Assembly: GCA_022560025.1 (NCBI GenBank)
Contig: JAFISE010000128.1
Location: 1-64,000 of the forward strand
Source of the DNA: Stagonosporopsis chrysanthemi
Taxonomy: Eukaryota; Ascomycota; Dothideomycetes; Pleosporales; Didymellaceae
DNA: 64,000 bases
Direction: 5' to 3'
The notes under the pieces are model-generated. The model made no database searches, was not told where the DNA came from, and saw nothing but the letters and a program-made list of their open reading frames with translations. Both the position numbers and the translations under genes were made by a program. Positions 22,688 to 32,784 of this stretch are shown in pieces (the stretch's first letter is position 1; every line of letters begins with the position of its first letter).

Positions 22688-23281
22688 TCACACATCCCGA
22701 ACTATGTCAGCATGCTCTACGAAGAACTTGTCCTTATCTGGTCCGTCTTCCAAGCTCCTGTACTGTTCATATTCCGGACGGCTCACATCCATCCCGTATT
22801 TCCTGTCTCCAATGGTCCTGCCATAGTGGCTAGGCTCTGCACTTTCTTTGACATTCGAACTGATGATTTGCCCCTCAGAGTGTTTATAAATGTTTACTCC
22901 ACTGGCTGAACTGTCTGATATGTCGTCGTGCAAATCTGGTTCTAAAAGCAACGCCTGGATGGAGATCAAGACACTGCGGACCGTGAAAACTGGAGACCAG
23001 TATTTCTCCTCCAGCTCAATGAGTTGTATCTCTCCCTCTTCGGAGATGTTTGGGTGAAAGATAGGACTCGTGAATGTAAGCTTGAACGGTTTTCTCGGGT
23101 ATTCTTCCGGGAAGATGATCACGAAGAAGAAAGTTTCCTGCGCGTAGGGGGTATTTGGGGGGCCGTTGATGTGCCCGAGCCATTGTTGTGGGTTGTCCAC
23201 ATCTACGGGACCGGCTGAGCCGGCCTCAAGAGGTTCGCGTTGAAGGCCTGCGGCTTCCTGAGTAAGCCGTAAGAAAGACAT
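22688..23281 (-). CDS. Ubiquitin-conjugating (E2/UBC) fold protein lacking the catalytic cysteine, 197 aa
   Basis: The UBC fold is clear: WLGHINGPPNTPY, FFFVIIFPEEYPRKPFKLTF, the FHPNI motif at residues 75-79, and the YWSPVFTVRSVLISIQALL helix. In active E2s the thioester cysteine lies eight residues after the Asn of HPN. Here that residue is Gln86 (CAA, 23024-23026), and no cysteine occurs anywhere in the 197 residues. It should therefore be an inactive E2 variant, comparable in principle to UEV proteins such as Mms2 but not of their sequence type. The frame is clean, with no stop or shift, so loss of catalysis looks old rather than recent decay. An extra acidic, Tyr-containing tail of about 70 residues follows the fold. 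Confidence 0.85.
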   Translation of the reverse strand: MSFLRLTQEAAGLQREPLEAGSAGPVDVDNPQQWLGHINGPPNTPYAQETFFFVIIFPEEYPRKPFKLTFTSPIFHPNISEEGEIQLIELEEKYWSPVFTVRSVLISIQALLLEPDLHDDISDSSASGVNIYKHSEGQIISSNVKESAEPSHYGRTIGDRKYGMDVSRPEYEQYRSLEDGPDKDKFFVEHADIVRDV

Positions 23282-23472
23282 GGTAAGTTCGGTAGATTCC
23301 AGAACTTGAACCCAGGGGCTGCTCTGTAGAAGTATCGAACGGATGCCTGATGTGGAGACGTGTATGCATATGCGCTAGATCCAAATGTAGGTTGAAGGTG
23401 GCGAGGAAATCAATCTACGAAGCTCGATCAGCAACCTCTGTTAGGAGGACACATAACTTAACCATCAATGCA

Positions 23473-23691
23473 TCACTCTGGGTCATCAAACCAGACCTTA
23501 TAACCATCTCTCACTGCTCCAAGGAAGCGATCTAAACCTCTACCGGCCTCAATACCCCGCAAGTCACGTAGCAACTCCTCGCACGCTACTGGCACGCACG
23601 GCACATCGTCTGCGAGATAAGGCAACAGCCTGTCCTGCAAGAAATACATCATGCACCCCATCCTTCGTATATGACCTCTATGCGCAGTCAT
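23473..23691 (-). CDS. Possible small protein or terminal exon, 72 aa
   Basis: The frame MMYFLQDRLLPYLADDVPC... to VWFDDPE has protein-like composition with a regular amphipathic C-terminal half. It may be a free small gene or the last exon of a minus-strand gene whose upstream exon I could not find. No family is recognised. Confidence 0.3.
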   Translation of the reverse strand: MTAHRGHIRRMGCMMYFLQDRLLPYLADDVPCVPVACEELLRDLRGIEAGRGLDRFLGAVRDGYKVWFDDPE

Positions 23692-24364
23692 GATCTACGC
23701 ATCCTGAGTACATGCTCGTGTGCAACAATTTCTGCAAGCCACGTCCAGGACTGTCTTGACATTGCACTACGTCCTGCCTTGATGGCTGAACTCGAAGAAG
23801 AGCCGAGTTTGAGTCAAAATCTCGAACTGATGAGTATATATCGTAACTTGAAACTTTGTTAACTAGTGAAGGCTCGAGGTTTCCATCAGCGTGGTGTATG
23901 TCTGGCAACGCCACATATAGGCACAACCCCATCGGACAGGGAATTTCCCTACCAGAACCCCTCAAGTGAAGTGCCAACTACAGTCTCTTGCACCGATGAG
24001 AAAAGAGTAAACTATTCAATGCGTCCTGCTGTGTGATCGGAGGAAGAGTAAGGTGACGTCGGAAGGTTTGTTCTCATGTGAAGACAGCCTCGATGATCTG
24101 TGAATATTTCCACATGCAATCAACCAGAACAAACTGTAAGCACCATAGATTGTATTCGAAGCGAAGGATTCAAGGTTGACAGCAGTTGCGCCGCGCAATG
24201 ATTTGACTACGAGAAGATTGTATAATGGATCTGAACAAGCGCACCGCACGCACTTATTGCAGGTGGAAGGAAACCCCAACAAAGTAAAGCACACCTCTAT
24301 CCTATCTTACGGGTATTTCTGCGCACGCCTCTCACTTCTCTTTCCACGCATATACAGGACGCGA
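23692..24364. other. Intergenic, no feature seen
   Basis: Region 3' of the GH72 gene. Short frames only; nothing supportable. Confidence 0.5.
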
Positions 24365-25778
24365 CTAGAACAGGAGCGCAGCGCCGAAGAGAACACCAGC
24401 ACCGACGACACCCATCATCTTGACAGGAACCTCCATACCGGCAGCAGCGCCAGTCGAGCTGCCGCCGCTGCTGCCACCGCTTGGGCTGGCAGAGCGGGTA
24501 GGCTGGCCGGATCCAGCAGTAGCAGTGGACTCAGAAGCCTCACCGGCGAAGTGGGAACCGTCACCAGACAGACCGACACCATCGCCGGCGCCCTCGTCCA
24601 TAAACTTCTCGGCGTTAGAGGGCATGGCAGGCAAAACGTTGGAGCGGACCTCCCAGTCCTCAGACGCCGGAGGGCACTCGGAAGCCTCGCCATCAGTCTT
24701 GTAGCCACCGTTGCCAGACGGGTTGTCAGTGCCCTCGAAAGCCTTCTTGAGGCGCTCGAAGTCGGCGTTGGGGGTGATCTTGCCGTCATCACCAACCTCG
24801 ACGAGACCGTAACCATTGGGCTCAACGGTGTACTCGTAGGCCAAGCCACCAGAGTAGACACTGGTCATGTTGGTAGAGTAGAGAGCAGCAACCTCGCCCC
24901 AGTCGCGGCGGTTGGTGATGCAGCCGTACTCGGAAAGGAAGATGGGCTTGCTGTAGTTGCTGTAGAGCTCGACCTTCTGGTCCCAGCCGGACTGGGTGAA
25001 TGAAGAGGGGTCGCACCACGAGTAGTCGTTGAAGGCGAAGAAATCAGAGCGCTCATCATCAGACCCGCAGTTGAAGTAAAGAGCCTGCTGCTCGATGTTC
25101 TCGGACACATCTGCAGCGGAGTAACCCACGGGAATGGTACGGGGTGACCTGTTGCCGATGAAGCGTTTCATATCGCGAGTGACGGCCTTGATGTAAGTAG
25201 CAGCGCCGGTGTTGTTGCGCTCGTTGATAACCTCGTTTCCAGAGAAGAAAAGCATAAGGTTGTTGTAGTTGTGGAACGCCTCAATAGTGGCGAACACATT
25301 CTGGAGGTAGACATCGTTATACGAGCGATGCAGAGTGGCGTTGGTCTCACGATTGAGAGAGTAGTCAGGTGTGTTGGCATCGAGAGCCAAGTAGATTCCA
25401 GCGTCATCGAGCATCTTCATGCCCTCGTCGTGGTTCTTGGAGTTGTCGATAGTGTAAACACGAATTGTGTTAATGCCCAGCGACTTGAAGTTAGCAACAT
25501 CGCGCCTCAGGGACGGAATGTCAAGCAGAGGGTCCTGTGCATCAGCCGCACCACCTGTTTGTTTGTCAGTTGACTTTAGTCCCCGGTGCATACTCGAGCA
25601 ACAAACCTGGCTGGTAGGCGACACCGCGAACGTAGAAACGCTCATCGCCAGCGAAAAAGGCGTTACCGCGGACTTCGATCGGGGTAAGGTTTCCCTTTGA
25701 GTTTGACTGGCGAGCGAGCACACTGGCAAGTGCTGGGCTGACCGCCGCGCTAAGCACAGAGAGAACAATGAGCTTCAT
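24365..25778 (-). CDS. gel: GPI-anchored beta-1,3-glucanosyltransferase, GH72 (Gel/Gas family), two exons, 453 aa
   Basis: Exon 1 (25778-25607) encodes a signal peptide ending near ALASVLA and the start of the GH72 domain (IEVRGNAFF...FYVRGVAYQPG). A 52-bp intron leads to exon 2 (25554-24365). Catalytic residues are Glu165 in FFSGNEV and Glu266 in IFLSEYGC; YSWCDPSSF and GGLAYEYTVEPNGYGLV are also family signatures. The C-terminus is Ser/Gly-rich and ends in a hydrophobic GPI-attachment segment. The enzyme cuts and re-joins beta-1,3-glucan chains at the cell wall. There is no Cys-rich CBM43/X8 module between the catalytic domain and the Ser tail, so it belongs to the subgroup without it. Confidence 0.95.
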
Positions 25779-26843
25779 GATGCTAACCGTGAGAAGGAAG
25801 AGAAATTAAAATGCTGTAGAAGGCGCAATTGAGTCTAACGAGTGACTGATAAAGAGGAACGGGTTTGGTTGAAGTCGGTCAAACAGAAGGCATAGGGAGA
25901 AAGGGACAAGGGCCGGGAATCAAGTTATTTGAGGCCGAAGCACCAATGTCTTGGTAGCCCCCGAAACCCTACATGTGGAACTGCCAACCCGCATCGTCTT
26001 GCCTGGCGGGCTTTAAGCCAAGTCCCGTGGTGTTGGCGGGTGGCAGGCCAGCGCGGCGGGATGTCGAGGCCAAGCGGCCAAGCCCCGGGATATGGATGAT
26101 GAGAGGGCGCTTGACATGCGCCCAGCCTTGGTCAGGGGCGTCGTCCCAATGAGTGACAGTGATGCTCTGTTGATGAGAGTCTTGTTTGCAGTGCGATTGC
26201 GCGTTCGCCTTCCCGACGCACAGCCTCATCCAAATCAGCGAGATCAAATCAAAGCGGCTGTAGATGTGAAGATGAAGAATGACTGAAACAACAACAACGC
26301 TTGGTATCCGACGACAAGAGCAGCCGGGAAATGAACAGCTGTGCCGAGCCCGTAAACAATTGTGGCCGACATATGCTGATGACACTTTGACATGTAGACT
26401 CCCTCGGGTGCCGACTGCAGCTACCAGGCGCACACGACAGCTCTTGGTGTTGACATCGCGCAGCTGCTATTTAGGGTCGGCGTTCTGTTGAGTGCCCGCT
26501 TGATCTTAGGATCTTAGCCGCACTGCGGCAAGCCGTGGAGACCGTGCATCCGTTGCAGCTCGTGTCGTCAATAATTACACTAAACCTTGGAAGGGAGCAG
26601 GAAGCTTGTGTGATGTGCAGGAGGTCTGCAAGAATGTCAGGCAGGTCTGAAACATGACGGCCCGCCCTCACTTGATGGCCCAGTGTCTCTGATTGGGCCG
26701 ATTGGTCTATGTGTATAGTACAATTGAATTGATGAAAACTCCAAAACACCAGAGACCCTGGTCATAAAAAATTGTACCAGGAAGTGTCGCCCTTATGTGA
26801 GTGACGATAAAGCCGCGATCCGCACACCTTTTGATCCGAACGC
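25779..26843. other. Intergenic, no gene seen
   Basis: Promoter side of the GH72 gene and 3' side of the pepsin-fold gene. Two inverted CCAAT boxes occur close together near 26688-26702. No coding frame has family features. Confidence 0.5.
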
Positions 26844-27692
26844 TCATCGCCTAAAGCCTGTCCGCCCATTGAGCCAGTCCAGCACAACGTCTCTCCCTCT
26901 GACTGCTGCCCATCCAAGGACAACTTCAGAATGATCCCGCTGAACAAAGAGAATACATCGCCCTTTCTCGACCTCTAATACATACTGCTTGGGTGTAATC
27001 ACAAGCTCACTATCCACGATATCCTCACTATCTTCCTCGCCATCCATCTCAGGTAGCAGTCCCAGCACTAGGTCAGGGAAACGCTCTAGCAGGCTGCAGT
27101 CTACTACATCGTCATAACCTGTGCTGTGTTGGTGAGGTATAGGGCTGGTTGCTTGGATGAGGATGTCGTAAATCTCATTTGGCAGGGAGATGTAAGGTGT
27201 TTCGAGCGCGAGACGTGTCGCATATGCGTCCATGGAGACCATCGCGCCCTTACGGATGCCAACGTGTGTAATAGGTACATCCTGGCCTGGGATGAGGGTG
27301 TCGATCCATTCTATATCCTGTTGAAGGAGGGCATTGCTTGGTGCCGTGGAGTCGAGCGCCAAAGAGCCTGATTGCGTATGATCAAGTGGTACACTGATCA
27401 AAACGCTTTGAGGTCGAGCGTTGATCTCTCTGTAGCTCTGAATTTCTGAGATTGCCTTTGCAGAAAGTCGCATTGGGCCGTCGAGCGCGGTCTCGAACGA
27501 GTATGTTCTGTCGTCTCTCAACTGGTCACGTTAGTAGCCGACTATGCAGATCGCATGGGTTCGACCTACCGTCAAAGGGACAACGAGACTATGGTTGTCT
27601 TCTTTAAGCGGTATTTGCTGGTTCTGCTGTGCGTGCGACAGTAGCGGAGACACGATAAAGAACAGAGCGGTGAACATGTTTGCAGGTAGCAT
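26844..27692 (-). CDS. Secreted pepsin-fold (A1-like) protein without catalytic aspartates (two exons, 266 aa)
   Basis: Exon 1 (27692-27570) encodes a signal peptide (MFTALFFIVSPLLSHAQQ). A 48-bp intron with gtaggt donor, TACTAAC branch and ccag acceptor joins exon 2 (27521-26844). The C-terminal half follows the pepsin pattern: YISLPNEIYDIL at about 151-162, a two-cysteine loop (Cys183, Cys230), ITPKQYVLEV, and the LGWAAVRGRDVVLDWLNGRTGF ending. The second-lobe DTG/DSG is replaced by LETP (Glu148), and no DTG occurs in the first lobe, which is shortened to about 90 residues. It is therefore a predicted pseudo-protease. The frame is intact, so it is unlikely to be a decaying gene. Confidence 0.75.
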
Positions 27693-28358
27693 TGCTGTCT
27701 GGTCAGTGGATAAGAAGAGACAGGTACGCCTTTTGACTGTATTCTTTGCTGAGCCTATTCCTTTATCTGCGTTCACTAGCTGTGCCTCGTGGGCACTGAC
27801 GATCCTGTGCTGGCGGTTGACTAGAAGCCCGGGCTCCTTCCTTCGTGGTACTCCCGGGCGTCAAAGTGATCCCCGAATGCACTTGTCTGGAATTGAACTT
27901 TGGTGGCGCTTGAGGCTCTTATGTGGTTCGCTGACAGCCTTGCTCTCGGACGCCTAAATTGCGGCGTAGTCGGCAGTAATAGCAACAGTCAGCCTTGACA
28001 GAAACATAGGCCCACAACAGCAATCTCCCGGGTATGATGCGGGCTTCCGGTCGAATAGAAGTAACTGATCGCTTTTGCCAGCTTGAAGGCTGTCAGTCTA
28101 CATACTGCGATATGTAAGCGGTTGCGGGCACCGAAGTGTTAAAGTTCGCTAGGATATTTAAGGACTAGCCTTGTTCAGCTCGAAGCTTGGAGGCAGCATC
28201 GAGAGCTTTCCACGGGTGCCTTTCACTCTGCCAACAAATCTACCTCAGAGACCTCCAGCCTACAATTCAAGTCTTGCACATTCACATCGAAGCTGTAACT
28301 GCCTTCACACACATCAAACCCAACCCTCGCTGTGTGTGCAATTCGAAGCTACCCCTCC
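27693..28358. other. Divergent intergenic region
   Basis: Shared upstream region of the pepsin-fold gene and sgt1. Only short frames are present; a pyrimidine-rich stretch precedes the sgt1 start. Confidence 0.5.
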
Positions 28359-29498
28359 ATGGATGCTGCGCGTAAAGGCGAGGCCGCTCTCAGCGCCAGC
28401 AGCTACGATGAAGCTATCCAGCACTTCACCGACGCTATCAAAGCGAATCCAGTCGCTGTGAGGTACTACATTAATCGATCTACAGCCTACCAACGTACTA
28501 AAAAGTACACTGAAGCGCTCGCTGATGCCGAAATCGCTGTGGTCCTCGCCCAGAAACGCGCTACTCGAGAGCTCATAAAAGACGCTCAATTCCGCCGTGC
28601 ACAGCAACTCTTTTTCCTCGAGCGATACGCCGACGCAGAACACATACTGGAGATCGTGAAGAAGCTCGACGATAAGGAGAAGACATTGCCCATATGGAGT
28701 TCCAAGGTCGCGAAGAAGCTACAGGAGATACCAGACGGTGACGAGAGGCGGCAAGTGACGGTGAAGGACGTTCCCGAGGTCGAAGTTCCTAGCGCAACAC
28801 AGGAATCAGCGGCGAAGAAGACAGAGCCACCGGTGGCGGCGGTGCCTAAACCCATCGTGCCCACTCCCGTAAACAAGATCAAAGAAGATTGGTACCAAAG
28901 CAATGAAACAGTAACAATCAATATTCTGGCTAAAGGCGCGGGCGGAGTCACCGTGGACTTCGACATGGACTCTTTGTCCGTATCCTTTCCGGTCGAAGGC
29001 TCAGGTGCCGAATACAACTTCAATCTTGATCCCCTCTACGCGCAGATCGACCCCACAGGCTCGAAGTTCCGCGTCACACCAAACAAGATTGAGATAACGT
29101 TGAAGAAAGCAACGCCAGGCACAAAATGGAAGAAACTAGAAGGCGATCGCCAAGTCGAGGCGTCCGGGGGTCCTGCAAGCACTATCCCGCATCACATCCT
29201 TTCTGGCAAACCAGTCGAAGATAGCGCCCCTGCTTATCCTACCTCGTCAAAATCGGGTGCTAAGAATTGGGACAAGGTTGCTGCAGAAGATCTCGACGAC
29301 AAAGATGAGGTCGAGGGCGACGAGACTTCGCACTTCTTCAAGAAGCTGTACGGAGGTGCCACACCCGAGCAGCAGCGGGCGATGATGAAGTCATATCAAG
29401 AGAGTGGCGGCACAGTACTCAGCACCGACTGGAGTAACGTGGGCAGTAAGACTGTAGTCCCCGAGCCGCCTGAGGGCATGGAGGCGAAGAAATACTAG
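28359..29498 (+). CDS. sgt1: Sgt1, TPR-CS-SGS co-chaperone, 379 aa
   Basis: Three domains are in family order. Three TPRs span about residues 1-110 (ARKGEAALSASSYDEAIQHF and following). The CS/p23-like domain is at about 175-265 (KEDWYQSNETVTINILAKG ... VTPNKIEITLKKA). The SGS domain is at about 285-379 (NWDKVAAEDL ... FFKKLYGGATPEQQRAMMKSYQESGGTVLSTDW). Sgt1 bridges Hsp90 to SCF ubiquitin ligase and kinetochore assembly and to NLR immune receptors. The frame extends nine codons upstream only from a GTG, so the ATG at 28359 (CTCCATGG) is taken. Intronless and of normal length. Confidence 0.96.
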   Translation: MDAARKGEAALSASSYDEAIQHFTDAIKANPVAVRYYINRSTAYQRTKKYTEALADAEIAVVLAQKRATRELIKDAQFRRAQQLFFLERYADAEHILEIVKKLDDKEKTLPIWSSKVAKKLQEIPDGDERRQVTVKDVPEVEVPSATQESAAKKTEPPVAAVPKPIVPTPVNKIKEDWYQSNETVTINILAKGAGGVTVDFDMDSLSVSFPVEGSGAEYNFNLDPLYAQIDPTGSKFRVTPNKIEITLKKATPGTKWKKLEGDRQVEASGGPASTIPHHILSGKPVEDSAPAYPTSSKSGAKNWDKVAAEDLDDKDEVEGDETSHFFKKLYGGATPEQQRAMMKSYQESGGTVLSTDWSNVGSKTVVPEPPEGMEAKKY

Positions 29499-30114
29499 GG
29501 ATAGTCTGTTGCCCACGAGCTCTGATGGGGGGGGGGGGGGGATGCAGCGAATCGCCTCATCTCGGTTCCGGATTTCGAGATACCTAACCTACCTCCTTGC
29601 TTCAAGATGTTCCCTCCCGGTCAAAGGTCGCACCTATCGCCATACCCAACGCTGCCATGTCCACCGGATGCTTAGATTCTGACGTTCCAAGTGATGCCTC
29701 CACCGGTTGATTCGTCAGGACATGGGAATGGGAACAGCCGCCTGGAGACTGTCCCCTGCTCTTGATTGGCTTCATATAGCATAGCGTATTGGTTTACAGC
29801 AAAGCACGGTATTATGGAGATGCAGTTCAATGATACCAATAACTTTCACGCAAACCAAGACGTTTTCGGTGTTTGCTACTTATGTTGCAGTCGACACCCT
29901 GTCGTAGGCATCATAGCTCAACTTTTCAGCAGCACAAAACGGCTCGGAGATGTACAGCAATCTTTGACATCCTGGGTCTAAAACATCTCGTTTGCGTCAA
30001 CCGAGCCATGGTTCACTGCTTGCCCACCATCATGTAACGTCTGCGCATGGCTTTTATGAAGCATCCTAGAGGAGGGCTGTGATGCAGAATAAGCAGCACT
30101 ACAATGGAAAGTGA
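29499..30114. other. Convergent intergenic region
   Basis: 3' flanks of sgt1 and the DXO-like gene. A G15 homopolymer lies at its left end. No gene is seen. Confidence 0.5.
29527..29541 (+). repeat. G15 homopolymer
   Basis: Fifteen consecutive G residues, 29 bp past the sgt1 stop codon. Length may be uncertain because homopolymers are error-prone in sequencing. Confidence 0.9.
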
Positions 30115-32046
30115 CTAACTTCCACTTGGCCCTGCACTGCCTCGCCCTCGTCTCGAAGTCTGTCCTCGACCGCGAGAACCTGCACCACCTCTTGGCGCAC
30201 CTCTAAAACTCCCATCGCGCGGACCAGAATCCGATTGTCCGCCCAGCGGATATTGGGGCTGATTTAGCTGGCCCTCCGGTGCTCCCGTATGCTGTCTCTG
30301 AGCGTGACTACCGCGTTGTCCGTTACCTTGTCCTCTTCCCCTTCCGCTGCCCTGTGTACCTTGCGTTCCAACACTTTCCTGTTGCCCATCAGGTTGACCT
30401 CTCCCTCTCCCAGTGTGCACTCTACCACTTCCCCTCATACCTTGCTGTCCAGTACCACCTCTTGGCTCCTGTCGCGCATTCGACCTCGACCTGACGTGAT
30501 TCATCCAATGCCTCTCAAAAAACTGTCTCTGTACCACATTTTTCTTATTCAGCATTTCATGCAGTGTTGCCGGGCCACGCGGGTCTTCACGAACCAAGAT
30601 CGCCGATCTCAGCGGGCCCTTTTGTTTCATCAGTGTGCCCCTCAGCGATAGTAAGAGTGCAACAAGTTTCTGCAGATCCGTTTGGTTCCGCTCTTCCCAC
30701 CGCTTCACCCGCTCTGTGGCGTCTTCTTTCTTGACGTACAAGATCTTGCCTGACCCGGCTTTGTAGCGCCCCGTGAAGATGTGCTTGGTGCGGCCGAACC
30801 AGAGCTGGTCCTGCCAGGGGCCGAAGGATTGGTTGTCGAGGGGCTTGTCGACCTGGGTCTTCAGCTCGAGGATCTGGTGACTAGGGATGATATGCCCTTT
30901 CTGCTGCACCTTGAAGGGCGCGTAGTATGTAAACTTCGGGCGTTGCATAAGGTCGGCATCTGTTGGGACGGGCGGTACAACGGCCTCGGCCTCAGACTTG
31001 GAGAGTGTCTCAGGTGCTGTGTCGACGTATGCGTCTGCCTCGAAGCGGCAGACAACGTTGAGCGGACCCATTCGGTACCTGATCGCGCGGTAGTGAGAGG
31101 TGGCATCAGCCATATCCGGTATTGAGGTCGTAAAGTGTTTCTCGAAGTTAAAGCCGTACCCTGTACCGTTGGAGCGCCGCCAGAATCCATCCTCGCGGCG
31201 GACAATGACGAGGGTGTTAAATACCATATACAGATCCAGCCGGAAGGGCCCTACGGTCTTGCCTTGAACAAACTCGAGGAGTACGCGCAGGTTGTTGCGG
31301 TCAGCCAGAATATCGATGTTGTTGAAAGAATAATTTGGATTCATGACGGTCATGGCGTTGAAGACTGCGGAGAATGGATCACGCGGTTGACGCACATAAT
31401 TGTAATCCGTTGGGTGGAAACCTTTGTCACCTGGAACAGTGTAGGGAATCACTTGCGGTGTCCATTTGGAAGGTCCGCCTGGGACGAAGATTGTGTTGCT
31501 GCCATCAGCAACACTGGACCAGTTGTAACTACATACAATCTCTGGATCTTCGTCCCAGGTCACTTTCGACTTGGGACTGATCGATGCGTGGGGCTGAACG
31601 TCAGAAGGTAAGATCGTGTGAATGACCGAGCCACAATCTTGAGACATGACACGCTCTTTGCGTTGTTGCTTTTTTTTCTGTGCGGGTGTCAAGATCTTGG
31701 GTAATGGCTTGGGTATGTCTAATTCTCCCGCCTCAGAGTCTGTCGCAATGTCGACATCTTCATCGTCGACATCATCAATTTCTTGTTCCTCGGGAGTGCC
31801 TTGCTCTGCTGGCAAGTTTATTTGGTCTGACTGGACATGGTGTATCTGCGGAGGTGCCAGACTAGCTGCTAATGTTGGGTTGATGAGGCTGAGCAGATTT
31901 GTCTCCTGTTGTGTACGTTGTCGCCTACTCTCTGATTCGTTTCCAGCTATTGCCACGCCGCCATTATTGTCAATACCTGTATCTTATACTCAGCTTCTTT
32001 ATTTCTGGGGCAGCACAGCGCGACTCGTACCGAACATATTGTGCAT
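30115..32046 (-). CDS. Divergent DXO/Rai1-like protein with RGG-rich tail (two exons, 625 aa)
   Basis: A 16-nt exon 1 (32046-32031, coding MHNMF plus one base) is joined over a 54-bp intron (gtacga to acag) to exon 2 (31976-30115). Without it the frame has only a GTG start. The N-terminus is acidic and disordered. The core (about 145-430) contains GYGFNFE at 279-285, a Glu318-x-Asp320 pair in RFEADAY, and Glu376-Leu-Lys378 in ILELKTQ, followed by WQDQLWFGRTKHIFTGRY. This order (GxxxE, ExD, ELK, then W..Q...G....I..G.R) is that of DXO/Rai1 decapping nucleases. The last 110 residues are RGG/RG-rich, an RNA-binding signature. Fungal homologues are often labelled geranylgeranyl pyrophosphate synthetase, which the sequence does not support. 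Confidence 0.75.
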
Positions 32047-32784
32047 TGTTTCGCCGCGTGCAAATTGCCGTCTTCTACGCAACAGCGACGGCTGCTTGCC
32101 TATCCGCACCGCACGAGCGAACCTGCGACTGAGGTTGCGCACTTTGTTTGGCTGATGGTAATGATAATTGTTGCTGAGGCCTCAGGGTGATGCGCCTATA
32201 TCGTTGGCGAGGCGCCCCGGCAAGTAAAACGCAATGTCAAATTGATGCCGTAGACTCAAGCCACGTTTAGTCCTGATGCTTCTGTAATGGCGATTTGATG
32301 AAGCAAAGCACGGGAATGCTTTGTGTGGCCTCGAGGCAGGTCGGCACAGCAAAGGCAAGGCGCAGGTTTCTGATTAGCGCGGAGCGCTCATTGGCCCATA
32401 GGACTCAGCACCACAATCGCCACTTCTCCTGTGCTTCAGTTGGTTGATGGTGCAGACACGTGAAGTTCATGCTAGGAATCTAGACATCTTGACATTGGTT
32501 GATCTGAGTAAGGGCAGTGGTGACTAACCTCGTGATTAGCATGCGCCGAAAGCCCGAACAAGATGTAAGCGGAGCATCTGGGCTGCTTCCCCACACACGT
32601 CATGCTGTTGCAGTCGATCGCAACTAGCCATATAAGATGCAGCAAGTCAAGCTGACTGTTAAAGAAAACTTGATCCTCGGAAATGCTTAACAGAGGACCA
32701 CACAGTCTAACCTCTCGTACTTTGATACGCGTACGCCACAACAGACGTCCTAACCCACTCTCTCACCAGGCCATCATCAGAACT
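32047..32784. other. Divergent intergenic region
   Basis: Upstream of both the DXO-like gene and the questin-oxidase-like gene. Inverted CCAAT-type boxes (ATTGG) occur near 32392 and 32496. No gene is seen. Confidence 0.5.
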
